Under the pieces are notes generated by a model. It was not told the DNA's origin. It was given only the letters and a program-made list of their open reading frames with translations, and did no database searches. Both the position numbers and the translations under genes were made by a program. This document shows, one piece after another, positions 1 to 12,149 of a stretch of 64,000 nt of DNA. Positions within the stretch are counted from its first letter, which is position 1; the number at the start of each line of letters is the position of its first letter. The DNA is taken from assembly GCA_948146395.1 (NCBI GenBank), contig OX411543.1, positions 52,928,017 through 52,992,016 on the forward strand. The letters are read 5' to 3'. The DNA is from Fragum whitleyi. Lineage: Eukaryota; Mollusca; Bivalvia; Cardiida; Cardiidae.

Positions 1-436
1 AGATCTATATGCTTAAAAAAGCTAAAGTCGATCTTGAAAAGTGTTTTATTTGAGTCAATGTTTCCCTTCTTTGTATATTCTATTTTGACTTGCAATAGAA
101 GCATAATATTCTTCCTAGGTCTGAAACATGTAATGAATTATGCAGACAACACTCTCTTACACACTTCTCGCTCAAAGTGAGCGGTGTAATGAGGGAGCAA
201 ATTCTGATCCTATTCAGCATTACCAAGTATCACTTTTTAGTTATACATGTACTAATGATTTACGGCCTGTGCCGCCCCTTACGTGGATCTTACATGGCGC
301 AGTTCCATATTTGGGTGTGTCCCCGACTTTATATATACCAACTGATCATGCCTAGTTTTAATTTACCCTCCACAATAATATATTTGTATAAGTTATTCTT
401 AATTCTTTCATTTTAGAAACTGAGATAAATAAAAAG
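1..436. other. AT-rich gap, nothing recognised
   Basis: No exon-like reading frame with convincing splice sites and no repeat shared with the rest of the window was seen here. The short open frames on the plus strand overlap each other and have no recognisable protein content. Confidence 0.4.
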
Positions 437-520
437 ATATCGATGGCTCAGCGCGAAACAGTTGTAACTCCCTATATGTTTATAGGGAGTTACAACCCTT
501 TCGCGCTGAGCCATCGATAT
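437..520. repeat. Long inverted repeat (hairpin)
   Basis: Two arms of about 40 bases, each beginning ATATCGATGGCTCAGCGCGA and ending at CCCTATA, face each other around a loop of about five bases (476-480). Only two or three mismatches are visible. The right arm abuts, and shares its last T with, the MITE that begins at 520. It could be a minimal foldback element or the remnant of an inverted duplication. Confidence 0.85.
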
Positions 521-759
521 GAGCATGTGCGTGAGATCTCCAACAATTTCAAATATGCGCAAAGCAAAGACTCAGACCAGCCTGTGCATCCGCACAGTCT
601 GACCAGAGTCTTCACCATGCGCTTAGTAGATAAATATGGTCTCAAAGTATCTGTAGACAATCAAGTAATCTTACATTTGCAGTATGTGGCTACTTAATTA
701 GCTCAATGTTTGTACATCACGAATAATTTGAATTGTTGGAAATGTCACACACATGCTCA
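520..759. mobile_element. MITE family C, copy 1
   Basis: The termini are inverted: TGAGCATGTGCGTGAGA at the left and TCACACACATGCTCA at the right, each followed inward by an imperfect CCAACAATT-type block. A second copy with the same ends lies at 52523-52760 and is flanked by TA. The interior holds a short palindrome built around CAGACCAGCCTGTGC and CACAGTCTGACCAGAG. There is no coding capacity, so it is a non-autonomous DNA element, probably of TA-targeting (Tc1/mariner-like) type. Confidence 0.7.
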
Positions 760-908
760 AATTGTATTGTATTGTATTTTCATCCTAGTCCCGTCCGCGA
801 GTCGAAATATTCAACAATAATTATATCAGTGCGTAAGATAAAGAGAATAATCACATTTAGACAAAATAGAATAACGTTCAGTTTTGAAGATGTATTCTAA
901 AATAATGT

Positions 909-3900
909 TCAAAGTTTAGAGTAATCATAAGCTTCGGTGACAATTTCACAGCGAGCAAGTACTTTCTCTTGATTCAAGTCAGCATTACCAAGTATCATTT
1001 TCGCAGCAAGACAACCAATCGCATCACATGACATCGCTGAATGGCCGTTTCCACCAATAACTACCCCAAATTGTTCAGCAATCATATCGATGTATGGTCT
1101 CCCCGTAGCCGTTACCATCGTTACGCAGGAATCGCTTTTAAACGATTGAAATTCCAGACCTGAAAGATATTATACATTTTTGAAACCCGCAATTAAATAT
1201 TTGAATCCATCGGGTTTCGAACGAGGAACCTCTGAATTACGAGGGTCATCCAAGAAATAGTGAGACTGGTTATATATCTCGAAAACTAATGAAGATATTA
1301 AAACGAAACTTTACATGCATGCATATTATTTTTTCCTCCATTTATTTTTCATATCAACCAGTATGTTGCCACGACGTCATGTTGATGACGTCACATAGAA
1401 TGACGTCTTAACGTTAACCATGGCCAGATGAAATTCAAAATAACAGAAATGCTAAATCTTTTAAGAGTTAAATTTCAGAATATTGAAGAAGATGGACACA
1501 CGTTTTTGCTATAAATATTATGCAGGCATACAGTACTTTCTCACTGTACCTCATTTCTACTGATAATTTTTTTCATCAGTGGGAAAATTCAATTTTAGCA
1601 AAATAATTCCATTTTGCATGATTTTGATCACGAAGACATTATTTTCCAAAGAAAATATTTGCATTTTTAAATTTGGTTAAGATTTTTTCGTTACAGATGC
1701 CATCTGATATCTCCCAGAAAGACATTTAATGCAAAATATTTTGTCAAAACTTAAGAGTACATCAATGTAGAATTCAATTCGGATACCCACCCATTTTTCA
1801 GAACGACGTTGTCAGATAAACGAAAGGTACTCGTTAAGAAAATTGACGACATTTCTTTAAAAAAAAGTATACAACCATTACCTACCACTTAGATATAGTA
1901 ACAGAAAACATTTATCAGTGTAATATGGTTAAATAAACACAACCAGGTGCTTTAATATGGCGTTTTTCAAACATTGAAACATCAAGGGGTTGATGTGGCT
2001 ATTACGACATATGGCACCTCCTTCTGTTGCCTAGCATCAAGGGTTCCATGGAAAGTATGTAGGTAGGAGGCTGCCAAACATTGAAGGAGATGTTGCACTA
2101 AACAATGGTGGAAAAATAATCTCATATTTATGGACTAGTTAGGCATTATAGAACAAGTCTCACTATTTATTGGATGACCCACGTACCACATAGATAAAGC
2201 TGCCTGGTTTCAAGGAAGAAGTATTCAAAGATTGATTATCCTTTTTTATGTAAAAGTAGATGTGAAACTATAGGAATTATTGAGATACTTAGAAGCGGTC
2301 AACTTGTTGATGACCACTAACATACAAGAGTATGAATTCTCTCTGCCTTCTAGTTTCAGAGAACATTATTCTTATTTCTTTTTTTTTTCCCTTTACATTT
2401 CATTATTGTTAAATAAAATGCGCTCTGGAAAACCCAAACATCATCCCGGCGTTGTGATATAGACAAACTTGGGAGAGATCCATCAAATAATGCTACATTA
2501 CAAATAGAAAGCTGGCTGCATTCTGGTGTAGAAGATTTAATAATATTTCATTCTTTTTTTCACAAGTAGGACCATAGAGGTCCAGATGAGGATGTTTCGT
2601 ACATGTTCAAATTGTGAAGATGTATGACTTTTGGATTTCTAGAAGAAGATTTGTTTTAAAATTAATCCCCTATTCTCCTCTTACTTGACGTAGGGGTAGG
2701 CTTCAATGATTATAAGCTAAAGATGAGCTCCACCCTTGGACATCCAGCCAAAGTCTTCAAGATTGATCTATTGTCATAAGAAAGGGTTTATTTTAAATAA
2801 TTATCGACGATGTGCATCCCAATAATGACGACAGGATGTGAGAACGAAAACTCACCTTGGGTTTTTCATATTTAGCGTAGTCCTTTAATAATTGAAGGAA
2901 ATGCCGTTTGTATGTACTTAAACCAACAATGATGTGATGGCGGTAAGTAACAACAAGGTTAGTAAAATGGTGAGATTGCCGCTCATCTCAATTAACGCTC
3001 AGACGTCATGCACGCTAATGCTTAACATTTTGTAACGTCGTTTTGCAATTAAGACGTTATGATACCGTATTTTTACGAAGCGCTTCTTGTTTATCTTATG
3101 TAGATATTGCCATGCGTAACTATTTTCAATTACTTTATAAGTAATATACCAAATTCTTTTCTTCCATCGTTCAGTTTGCAGTAGTTAGTTTCAGACAAAA
3201 AATACGGTAATATTTACCAGTAAAAATAGACTTGAGTAAGTTTTTGAGATGTTCAATTATCCATGGATCTCCACCTGTACTGTACCAGCCCGATACTTCA
3301 TCCAACGTCAAGTATCTGTTGAGTATATCATCTGTGTGACCGATCTTTACGTAATGCTTACCTTAAAACGGATAGAAAGATTTCCTAAATAAGTCTATGT
3401 AATAGAAAACATATTACATTTCAATAAAGATCGACTGTGCCCAAGTATGTGGTTTTCATAACTTTGTCGCTCTTCGAGAACTTGTAATGAATGAGTAAAG
3501 TTCAAGGCTTCTGTATCACGTCGCATTTACATATTTATTCGAAACTAGCCACGCTTGCTTTAAAATAATTTCTTGTATTTTCGATAGCTTTTCGCGAAAT
3601 AATGGTTGAAAATCAATTGATAAAATAACTGCTTTACTAGTGAAATTATTGCAAACATATATACCCCGCTTTTGTTCATTTAGACCTATTTTACGTCATA
3701 TAAGCGGAGGTCAAATGGTGATGTAATCATAAACGCTGCATAGCAATCACGTGCAAGCTAACGCGCTTTAAGAAAACTTGTCCAAGAATTTTCACATTTT
3801 GTCTCATTTTTGTATAAAAAAAAATTGAATAATCTTTTGTTTTTCGGGTAAGATAGATTGATATTTCATTTCGTGAACAACAAAAGTTATATTTTCAGTC

Positions 3901-6900
3901 GTTACTCCACAACTCGTGAAAATTTAGCTTTTATTATTCAATCAATGAAATACAAATCGATTTGACAATGAAACAAACGATTATTCTCTGCTTAATCTTA
4001 TGATTGAGCCTCTATAGTTGTTGAATGTTTGTTATTTTCTCCACAGAAACCTCACCATCCGGATATTCGACCATCGACGATCCATAAAAATGAATGTTTC
4101 CGTCTCTGTTTCTTGGATAATCCTTGGGCCATCTGTTCCCACCTTGTCCGTGATAAACCATCGAGGGGAACGATCTGGGAAACAGACTTTAATCAGTATT
4201 TGATATTATTTCCATCACCACAAAACCAATTACATTTTAACAGATCAAACCACACAATGTTTCTAAATATCAGGAAGTGAATCGATCGTCATATTTGAAT
4301 TTTATTGTTTTACTTTTTAAGTACGCAGTAATTTAGAAATGCAAGGCGTGTCCTTTTATTCAAGATTTTTTATATATACATGTATGAAATTATTTGATAT
4401 TTTGTTTGTTTTTAAAATATACAAGAACATACCTTAACAGTTTAACGTCGGTTTCTTTAACTTCTCCCATGACAACAGTTTGTGGTGAAGCATAAAACTT
4501 TGGCACAATGTTTGGTGGCAACAGTTTTCTATGCATGGTAAACACATTTGTCGCTAGAAGCACCTTTTTAGTTGTCATCATCTTTCCCTGATCTGTTAAT
4601 ATTTGGTACCCAATTTCTCTGTTTTCTAATTTTGTTATTTCCGACACAACGTCACGGATTACGTCACATCCTTGTTTGGACGCTATCAATATTTCTGCAT
4701 CAACAAGTTTGCGCGGATTAATCCAACCGCCCTTTTCGTCTAGTAAAGCCGAGTCGTCATCGGAAAACTCCATATAACCTAGTCGTTCACGTAGATCTCT
4801 GCATGATAATTTGATGAAGTCATTATTTTTATGTTTGTGTAAAAATTCTTTACAACCTATCGACATGAATCCTACCTCATTAAAGAATGAGATGCCTGGA
4901 AAGAAATGCGAATTACATAGATATTCATATGGTTATCAATTCAATAAAACATAGGATGACGTAATGACAAAAAATGATAGGTTTTGAAAGCTGTGGTTTA
5001 CCTGCTTTACTTGTTACTCAAGTGAAATGCCTAATTTCCAAAGCTCCTTTTGTTGCGAGAAAGGAGGAAAATAAGATCACATTTTAAATTGTATGAAATA
5101 CCACATTAGATAGCTGTATTAGAGGTGAAAAGGCATAAGTCAGGAAAAGGGTATTGAATGTGTAGTCCGTTATCATAAAAACTAAAACTGCCGAATCGAG
5201 ATCAATACTACTTAACGCCGGAGTTCGTAAAGGCTCTGTGTTAGGGCCATTACTCTTTTTATTGTATATGAATGACTTTTCTGACAATTTACCCAGTATA
5301 TCTAGATTATTTGCTGATGATACATCACTAGCTTGCTCTGCAGCACACATCCCTGATATTGAAGGTATTCTTAATCATGATCTACAAATGATCGCCTCCT
5401 GGGCTAAAAGATGGCTTGTTACATTCAACGCTTCGGAAACTGTCGCCATGCTTTCTCCTAACAAAAACGTCCAAACCCCTAACCTCACGCTTCATGATTT
5501 ACCAGTACAGTATGTTGATAATCACAAGCACTTAGGACTTACTTTTAGCAGAAATGCGAAATGGTCTGATCATATAAATAATATATCTAAGTCTGCATCC
5601 AAACTTCTTGGCATAATGAGAATTTGAAATTTAAAGTTAAGAGAGACTCATTGCAACAAATTTACGTACCATATTAAGACCATATTAAGACCAATACGCT
5701 TCTATAGTTTGGGACAATTGTACTTTGAAAACGTGAAAATGAAACCATAGAAAGGATACAAAATGAGGGTGCAAGATTGGTTTCGGGTATCACGAGGTCT
5801 GTATCACTTGATAATTTCTATGAAGAAATTGGCTGGATTTAATTTGAAATTAGGCGTAAATATCAAAAACACATTTTCATTTACAAAATTAAAAACATAA
5901 TAATTAGAAATAAAAATGCTTGTAAAGCTCTTTCAGTATAAGAACGTGCGGTTCAGTAAGTAAAGTTTCTTCCCTTATTTGAATCAAGGGACAAACTTAT
6001 GTCTCGCCCGAGCGGGACCCGTTGTTGTTGTTTTTTTCGACTGGAAACCAGCACTGCGCCAAGGATGAGAAAACGTGCTTGTGCAAAGCGGGGTATAATG
6101 GTGTCTAGCGTCATTATTAAAAAGAAGGCCTAATGAACTCAAGAGTTCTCACACAAATCTTCACTATTTTATTTCCTGTGTCGCTTGAAAAAAGTTAAAT
6201 GGTCATAAATGTCATTTGGACTTACCCAATTTTGACCGAATGCCGGTGACAAATGTCAATTTGTTTTAAAGACAGAACCGATAATACCCAGTAGATCTAA
6301 TTTGTTTAAAACATTATCTTTCAGAATATAAGGTTTATTTAAGAAAAAAAAAAACAAGATAACTTTTCTCATCATTTACACATTTTTCATCCGATCAAAT
6401 GTAATGATGGCTAAACGCAGGATTTTCCTGCATAATTTCGTAACGAATTCCAAAAACGTGTAAGGAGAAAATATTTTTTCTAAAAAGTAAAGCCTGGTAA
6501 GCTAAGATATGAAAGGAAAGCAAACAAATGTCACATTAAAACTCGTCAACCAGATTAACAAGGGCGTAACTCCCATTACGCATTTTACGCATGTGCGTAA
6601 AAGATATAATCCTTTGTTGAAAAATATCGTTGATGAATGATCATAACAGCGAAACTACAGCTTTTTCAAGCTGCAGTTTCGATGTTTTGATTATTCAGCA
6701 GCGCTCAAAACACGAAAAGGGAGTGGACGGAGGGAAATCATCTTTTGTCACAATTCTCACATCGCCTTTATCCTATGTATTCTTTAGTTGTCGCCTTCTG
6801 AGTGCGTATAAATTTTAAAGTCCTAGATACGCCTATGTTTAAGACATTCTTACCAGACATTCGCTCCAGACTTTTGTACTCTGCTATAGAAGCCCGAGCT

Positions 6901-7731
6901 AGGTGACCCCAGAATGGATCGATGTGCTCCGTTCGACAGGCCGATCTTCCATTGTCATAATGGCTACCATAGATCTCATCACCTCTTAAACATGTTCGAT
7001 CCTGGAAAATTAACAGTGTGATAATTGTATCAGTTTTTTCGGAAACATCGCAGAGGATATAGAATGGGTGAACATGAACTTATATAAACGAGTCGCCTAC
7101 AAAACGTGATTTTATCTAGTTGGTTACAGTTAGTTACATCATGCAAATGACATTCACCTCTCTCAAACCATTCTGAATCGCTCACTCAGCGCTCCCTTTT
7201 TTTCAATCACTCACTCATACCATTCAAAAACGCTCAAACTATTGAAACATATAGAATCAACAACGTCATTTGAATAATTCGGTATTACTTTTAAACAAAT
7301 TTGATTTTCTATTTATAACGAACTGAATCCTTGTGATCAATTAAGCTGGGAAAATACAGTTGGACGAAATAAGCGATAACTTATGACTGTCATTTAACTT
7401 TATTAAAACCTCGTTTGATTACATAACAAAATCATTCACATTGGCAATTTCACGATAGTTTTTACCGTTCCACATTCCTTATCATAATGCAGCGTTTTAT
7501 TTCATACTAATTATTTATAGTCACACAGATCCAAAGATAACCCCAAACATATTGATGTAAATGTATACACATGAATCAATAGTATATAGAGAGATTTTAG
7601 ACCTTTACCTTTGGTTCCTGAGGTCCAATCAAGCACACCTTCAACTGTGAATCAATCGACGCATATCGGGCTGCTGCTGAACCAACCATTCCTGCACCGA
7701 CGATACACAGGTCATATTGAAACACGTTCAT
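909..7731 (-). CDS. FAD-dependent oxidoreductase, peroxisomal sarcosine-oxidase-like, six exons
   Basis: Exons on the minus strand: 7731-7609, 7001-6854, 4895-4433, 4174-4056, 3361-3218 and 1159-909 (stop TGA at 911-909). All introns are GT..AG, the phases match at every junction, and the total is 1248 bases, or 415 residues. Residues 8-16 read LCIVGAGMV, a Rossmann GxGxxG for FAD. A YGSHYDNGR block near residue 52 matches the GSHHGDTR region of monomeric sarcosine oxidase. A Cys in SDSCVTM near residue 342 sits where that family attaches FAD covalently, and GGNGHSAM fits the C-terminal flavin-binding turn. The last three residues are SKL, a canonical peroxisomal PTS1. The inferred role is oxidation of an N-methyl amino acid or related amine in peroxisomes, releasing H2O2. 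Substrate is not determinable. The length fits the family (about 390-420). Introns carry a mariner-like element, a LINE fragment and a family A MITE. Confidence 0.93.
1238..2185. mobile_element. Mariner-like element remnant with TA target duplication
   Basis: The inverted ends start ACGAGGGTCATCCAAGAAAT at the left and, read inward on the other strand, ACGTGGGTCATCCAATAAAT at the right. Identity then continues through AGTGAGACT. TA dinucleotides flank both ends (1238-1239 and 2184-2185). ACGAGGGTCATCC is a common mariner terminus. The 946 bp length is shorter than a full mariner (about 1.3 kb) and no intact transposase frame is present. It lies in the last intron of the oxidoreductase gene. 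Confidence 0.82.
5205..5935 (+). pseudogene. LINE reverse-transcriptase fragment, degenerate
   Basis: A plus-strand frame (5238-5627) carries VLGPLLFLLYMNDF, then FADDTSLA (the catalytic RT motif in FADD form), and KHLGLTFSRNAKWSDHI, in the order seen in Jockey/CR1-like LINE ORF2. After 5630 the frame breaks, but recognisable C-terminal pieces continue to about 5930 in shifted frames. The 5' two thirds of ORF2 is absent. It sits antisense in the second intron of the oxidoreductase gene, between exons 2 and 3. Confidence 0.85.
7127..7467. mobile_element. MITE family A, copy 1 (degenerate)
   Basis: It begins CAGTTAGTTACATCATGCAA and ends near CAATTTCACGATAGTTTTTA. It carries the family hallmark of short CATTC/ACTCA blocks (GCTCACTCAGCGCTCC and CACTCACTCATACCATTC). 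The central hairpin is poorly preserved. It lies in the first intron of the oxidoreductase gene. Confidence 0.7.
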
Positions 7732-8135
7732 TTTGACACTATTGATACTCAGATAAACGTTTCTAACTCTTAGATGTACATAAGTTAGGTAGATCTCTGA
7801 ATAAATTAAATGAAACGAAACATGTGAAACGACCGAAATGGAGTTTTAAAACGCCATCAAGGGTAGACGTATATTGGTATCATCTCCCGTCCGTCCGTAC
7901 ACCCATATCTCGCTAACAAATAAACATTTATTAACGAATTTTAACAGAATATTCTTAGGCACATGACCATGAGCATATTGTCACAATTTAGTGATTTGAT
8001 CTGGCGCCACAGAAAAAGGCGCCTCGATGTAAAGTTCTTTCTTTACAAAACTATTCCTGCAACTGTAAGTAGATTTGCATGAAACTTTCTCCGAGTGTTC
8101 GTTGTCAATTGTCCATATGTATATTTTCTCACTTT
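7732..8135. other. Upstream region of the oxidoreductase gene
   Basis: This holds the presumed 5' UTR and promoter of the minus-strand oxidoreductase gene. No TATA box or other core element could be assigned with confidence, and no coding sequence was recognised. Confidence 0.35.
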
Positions 8136-8325
8136 GGTGATATATCAGTTGGTAGCGTGTCGGACTGTCAAGGAAGAGGTCCCGTGTTCGATCCCCGACG
8201 GCGGCACTCATTCTTTCCGGCTATTTGTCTCTCACGAATAGGTTGATACTCGTAGACCTATGTGAGATAGCAGCTGTAGGCTAGGAAAGGATGTGGTGGT
8301 TGTACTGGTGAAGGAAATACCAGGA
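8136..8325 (+). mobile_element. tRNA-derived SINE family S, copy 1
   Basis: The head (8136-8207) resembles a tRNA gene, with an A-box-like TATATCAGTTGGTAGCG and a B box GTTCGATCCC followed by CGACGG. The anticodon-loop position reads CTGTCAA. After the head comes a family body with CTTTCCGGCTATTTGTC and AGCAGCTGTAGGCTAGGAAAGG. Related copies are at 9253, 12483 and 16005. The tail is missing here because the copy runs directly into a family B element. It is not a functional tRNA, because acceptor and D/T arms do not pair fully. Confidence 0.75.
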
Positions 8326-8713
8326 AATATGGGAAACCCTTGGAAAAACTCGATGACGTCAGTTAAAATGGCGTTAGCCCTCGAAACTTTGAGTGAAAAC
8401 ATCGACGTCGCCAGAGCCACTCGTTTAAGTCACTGACGCGAAACCATCGAATTCTTATATAAATATATAACATTATTTAGATTCTTAAATAACGGCTATA
8501 AAAATCTTAATTTTTGAGAATGATTCGTCATTCGCAAAAAATTAAGATTTTCAGCCGTTATTTACTGTAAAAGATAAATCTACAGTGCTAGTTTTTCTTA
8601 CACTGCTTCCGTCTAACAAAATGCACGATTTTGTTACATATGTGTACCCATCCGCCTTACATACATCCGAAGTCTGTTGCAGTTTACGGAAATGGCCGAG
8701 TGATGTTCCGAAT
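8325..8713. mobile_element. MITE family B, copy 1 (left-truncated)
   Basis: It matches the complete copies at 11122 and 57623 from about 85 bases inside their end through to the terminal GGCCGAGTGATGTTCCGAA. It keeps the central palindrome (8485-8573), in which ATCTTAATTTTTGAGAATGA is mirrored. The missing left end is replaced by the SINE that precedes it. Confidence 0.8.
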
Positions 8714-9252
8714 GATACACTTGTGTGTATTGTCGTTGTTTGGTGATATTATATTATGTCGTGTCATGAAAAAAGAATCATTCATGTGTTAATTCGTGTT
8801 AACAAATCTCCTGCATGGGTTCATGTGCATGGAAAATTTACATGATTGTGCGTATTTTACTATGGTTAGATGATTTTTATACTTTGTCACGGAAAAATGG
8901 TCTTTACTTTAAATTCCTTACTAACGAAACTTCTACATTTAAATTCATTGAAGGATTCACATGAACACTCTTTACAGAATTGTTCTCATCGTGTGCACAT
9001 CATAGAGCGCATATTTGTTCAGCGATGTAATAATGAATCAAGGGGGTAATGGCATTTCTGTGAGCTTATTCGTAAGTAAAGTTTGTAATGGATTTTGAAC
9101 AACACTTTCAAATGATATTCTTCATCAAGTGCACATGAACATAATCATATTTTAACTAATTTATGCATTTTACGCTGCATCACCGTGAAATGTTTGAAAT
9201 ATTCCTTTTGTCCATTATCGCTTCTTTGGATAGCTTTCATCACCTGACACGA

Positions 9253-9515
9253 CATGATAGAGCAGTCGGTGGGGCGACGGACTGTCAATCATTTGGTACC
9301 CGGTTCGATCCCCGACGGCGGCACTCATCCTTTCCGACAACTTGTCAACCGCCATTATGAAGATAATCATAAACCTTAGTAGAATAGCAGCTGAAGGCTT
9401 GGAAAGAAAGTAATGGTAGTACTGGTGCGATAATCCATAAGATGATCCAGCCGCCGCGACATGACTGAAAAATTATTATAAGCGGCATTACACCCAAAAC
9501 AATCAAAAACACCTA
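9253..9515 (+). mobile_element. tRNA-derived SINE family S, copy 2 (full length)
   Basis: It has a tRNA-like head with B box GGTTCGATCCCCGACGG, then the family body (CATCCTTTCCGACAA and AGCAGCTGAAGGCTTGGAAA). The 3' tail is AAGCGGCATTACACCCAAAA followed by A-rich sequence. The tail matches the more typical GCGGTGTTAAACCTCAT ending of the copy at 16005. Confidence 0.8.
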
Positions 9516-9699
9516 GTTCCTGAAAAAGAGCCATCGATTGTGTTAGGCTACGTAACTGTCTACATTGACAAAGCTTAGTTTTGTCTTGCGAAATTTGACT
9601 AGCATAGCATATGCCATGTATACGGAAATGTTTGATTGTCGTATTTTTTTTTTATATTTCATTTATCTGAATTGGCGTTGTCTATGAATAAAACATATC

Positions 9700-9960
9700 T
9701 TTTATTTATTTTAGTTCGATTGCGACGAAAGCTTTACCATATAGAATCGCTCTGGAACACACATCCAGATATTTTCCCCGACAGGAAAAGTAGTGGTTTA
9801 AACCAACTGCTACCGAATTCTACAGCTGGGTGAACTTGGGCTGACAATAAAGAGTTTTGCCCATAAACACATTCCGACGACGATGGGGCTCGAACCGTGG
9901 ACTATCAGGTTAGGGGTCTGGTGCCTTTATCACAATGCCACTAATTTTGTTATGGGGTTT
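9700..9960 (-). mobile_element. tRNA-derived SINE family D, copy 1
   Basis: On the minus strand this starts with a tRNA-like head containing GGTTCGAGCCCCATCG as B box. It continues through TGGGCAAAACTC and CACCCAGCTGTAGAATTC, and ends with TTTCGTCGCAATCGAACTAA. The same order is seen in the copy at 15333-15590. It is distinct from family S in both body and tail. Confidence 0.8.
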
Positions 9961-9977
9961 ATTTTTGAGTCGAGCTC

Positions 9978-10016
9978 TTTTTTGTTGTTGTTGTTGTTGT
10001 TGTTGTCGTCGTTGTC
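9978..10016. repeat. (TTG)n microsatellite
   Basis: About twelve TTG/TCG triplets follow a short T run. The apparent open frames across it are artefacts of the repeat. Confidence 0.9.
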
Positions 10017-10019
10017 TAA

Positions 10020-11121
10020 ATACCTGTCACTTGTTGAACATTCTAGATATACTGCCAGAAAGAAAATCTTTTCGCAATGAATGTCTTCTACACCTGAACG
10101 CTTGTCTGGCTTTGAGAAACTAGACATTAACTTTATACTATAGATTTTCAATTATGTATACCGAATCCAAAAGAAACGTCAATAAATATATGTCTTCTAA
10201 ATAACTTGACCTATTATAACTTTATTATATTTCTTACATTAATACATTCAAACCCGACTTTATAATCTTGACCGATCTTTCGACTCTTAGGTTCGGTGTT
10301 CCTTTCCGTAGAAACCTACTTTTAGTAAATATGTCTCCTAAGCTTCCCCGGTCTGCTGCACAAAGGTTTGTTCAAAAACTTAATTGTGCATCGAAAGACA
10401 TTTAAGCACCTAGCAATAAACCGTTTAACTGACGTCAAATGTTACGTGAGAACACATTCAGCCAAAAGCCGTGAAAAGTAGGCGTTGTGCTATCAATAAA
10501 AACTTCAAATTAATCCAGAATGTTGAAGGATTTTTTAAAAAAAAAGTTTAATCTGCCTTGAACAGCTTTCCGATTGAATTTCAAAGACTGGCGCAAGAAA
10601 TCATGCGTTTTAGTATTTGCTCGTTTCTCTATTTGCAAGTTGCATTGTATATTGACTTTATCGGACGTTCTGTTCATCATTAGCATACTCGCGATTAACA
10701 GATCTGTTCTACATTAAGACTCCTGTAAACGCTCAAAAAACGTTTTATGAGGTTTTATTTTTTCATGAAGCTATAAAACCCCACTTGATAATTGTTGAAA
10801 CTATTGTAACTCTTCAAGCGTTCTTAAGCATTAATAGCCAAGGTTTATCCTCTTTCAGGCGGGTTTTCACCATAATCATATGATGAATGCTTACCCACCC
10901 GCTCTCCACCTAAGCAATGTGAGTGGATTACGCAAGATCTAGCATACAAAATCAACAGCTTTTTAAAACCGAATAATTGTTTGGGCATTCCGGTAGAGCT
11001 CACTAGCGCAATGGGTACACTTTTCCATTATAGAATAACCATTTTCATCCGTGTGTACTTTCTTTTCACGGTGTTGTCAAGCGAGGCGTATCTGCTCAAC
11101 AATGGTCTCAGGTAGCATCCA
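10020..11121. other. Intergenic stretch, nothing recognised
   Basis: AT-rich sequence between SINE D copy 1 and family B copy 2. No exon, tRNA or shared repeat was identified. Confidence 0.4.
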
Positions 11122-11561
11122 TTCGGAACATCACTCGGCCATTTCCGTAAACTACAACATACCTCGGATGTATGTAAGGCGGATGGGTATGTAACAAAAT
11201 CGTGCATTTTGTTAGACGGTAACAGTGTAAGAAATATTAGCACTTTAGATTTATATCTTTTACAGTAAATAACGGCTGAAAAATCTTAATTTTTGAGAAT
11301 GACAATTATTCTCAAAAATAAAGATTTTCAGCCATTATTTAAGTATCTAAAGTTATTTATATAAGGATACGATGGTTTCACCTCAGTGACTTCAAACGAG
11401 TAGCATTGGCGACGTCGAACGTTTTCACTCAAAGTTTCGAGGGCTAACGCCATTTTAACTGACGTCATCAAGTTTTTCCAAGGTTTTCCCGTATTTTTTG
11501 AAAATAGTCCGTGTATGTACATCCGAGGTTGATCGTGAGATTGGCCGAGTGGTGTTCCGAA
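11122..11561. mobile_element. MITE family B, copy 2 (complete, 440 bp)
   Basis: The ends are inverted: TTCGGAACATCACTCGGCCA at the left, and TTGGCCGAGTGGTGTTCCGAA at the right, where a single C/T difference is seen. The central palindrome (about 11266-11342) pairs AATAACGGCTGAAAAATCTT with its reverse complement. Subterminal segments such as GACGTCAGTTAAAATGGCG (here on the other strand) are shared with the copies at 57623 and 58986. It has no coding capacity. Confidence 0.88.
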
Positions 11562-12149
11562 TAGGGTAGCATCATTATTTCATCCCATACATTCTTCTAC
11601 ATGTATATGGTTGTTCTACAAAACGTTGAAAAGAAAGTTTATAATTCATACAAAGATTTTTAATAATTTCAAATTATATTTTGTGGACGTTTCTATTGGA
11701 GTTAAGTATATATCTATCTTAGACCCGGCTATCAGTCTAACTTTGATCGTGTAAGTAAGGGCGCAATTCAAGAACGATAAGTGGGGATTAAGGATTCACG
11801 CAAAACTAAAACCAATTACGCCCCTTATTCTTTTTCTTTTCCAACAGACTCAAAATTTAGTTCTATCTTTTCTAAATCCTTATTGTCAATAGCTCTATCC
11901 GTCCATATCTATAAGCAAAAAATGGTTCTTAGTCAAAGATGCATGGGTATAGTGTATAGCTCTGTTTTTCGTTGTCAATCAACAAAAACGATATGCTTTT
12001 AGAAAGTATCTTCCTAGCATCTACTTTTAAATGTTTGAATTCGACTTCACACTTCAACACTTCCTCTGCAATCAGAGAAACAAAGAGCTTCGGTGCCTCC
12101 TTTTGCAACCTGATAGATACAGCTGGTAACATAGCGATATTGACCCTTG

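Noticed and set aside
5990..6125. Cys-containing reading that looked EGF-like
   Set aside because: It is short, lacks splice sites and ends in stops; a similar sequence near 52215 lies in repeat-rich DNA.
8136..8207. Possible tRNA gene
   Set aside because: A and B boxes are present but the arms do not pair, and the sequence continues into a SINE body seen in other copies.
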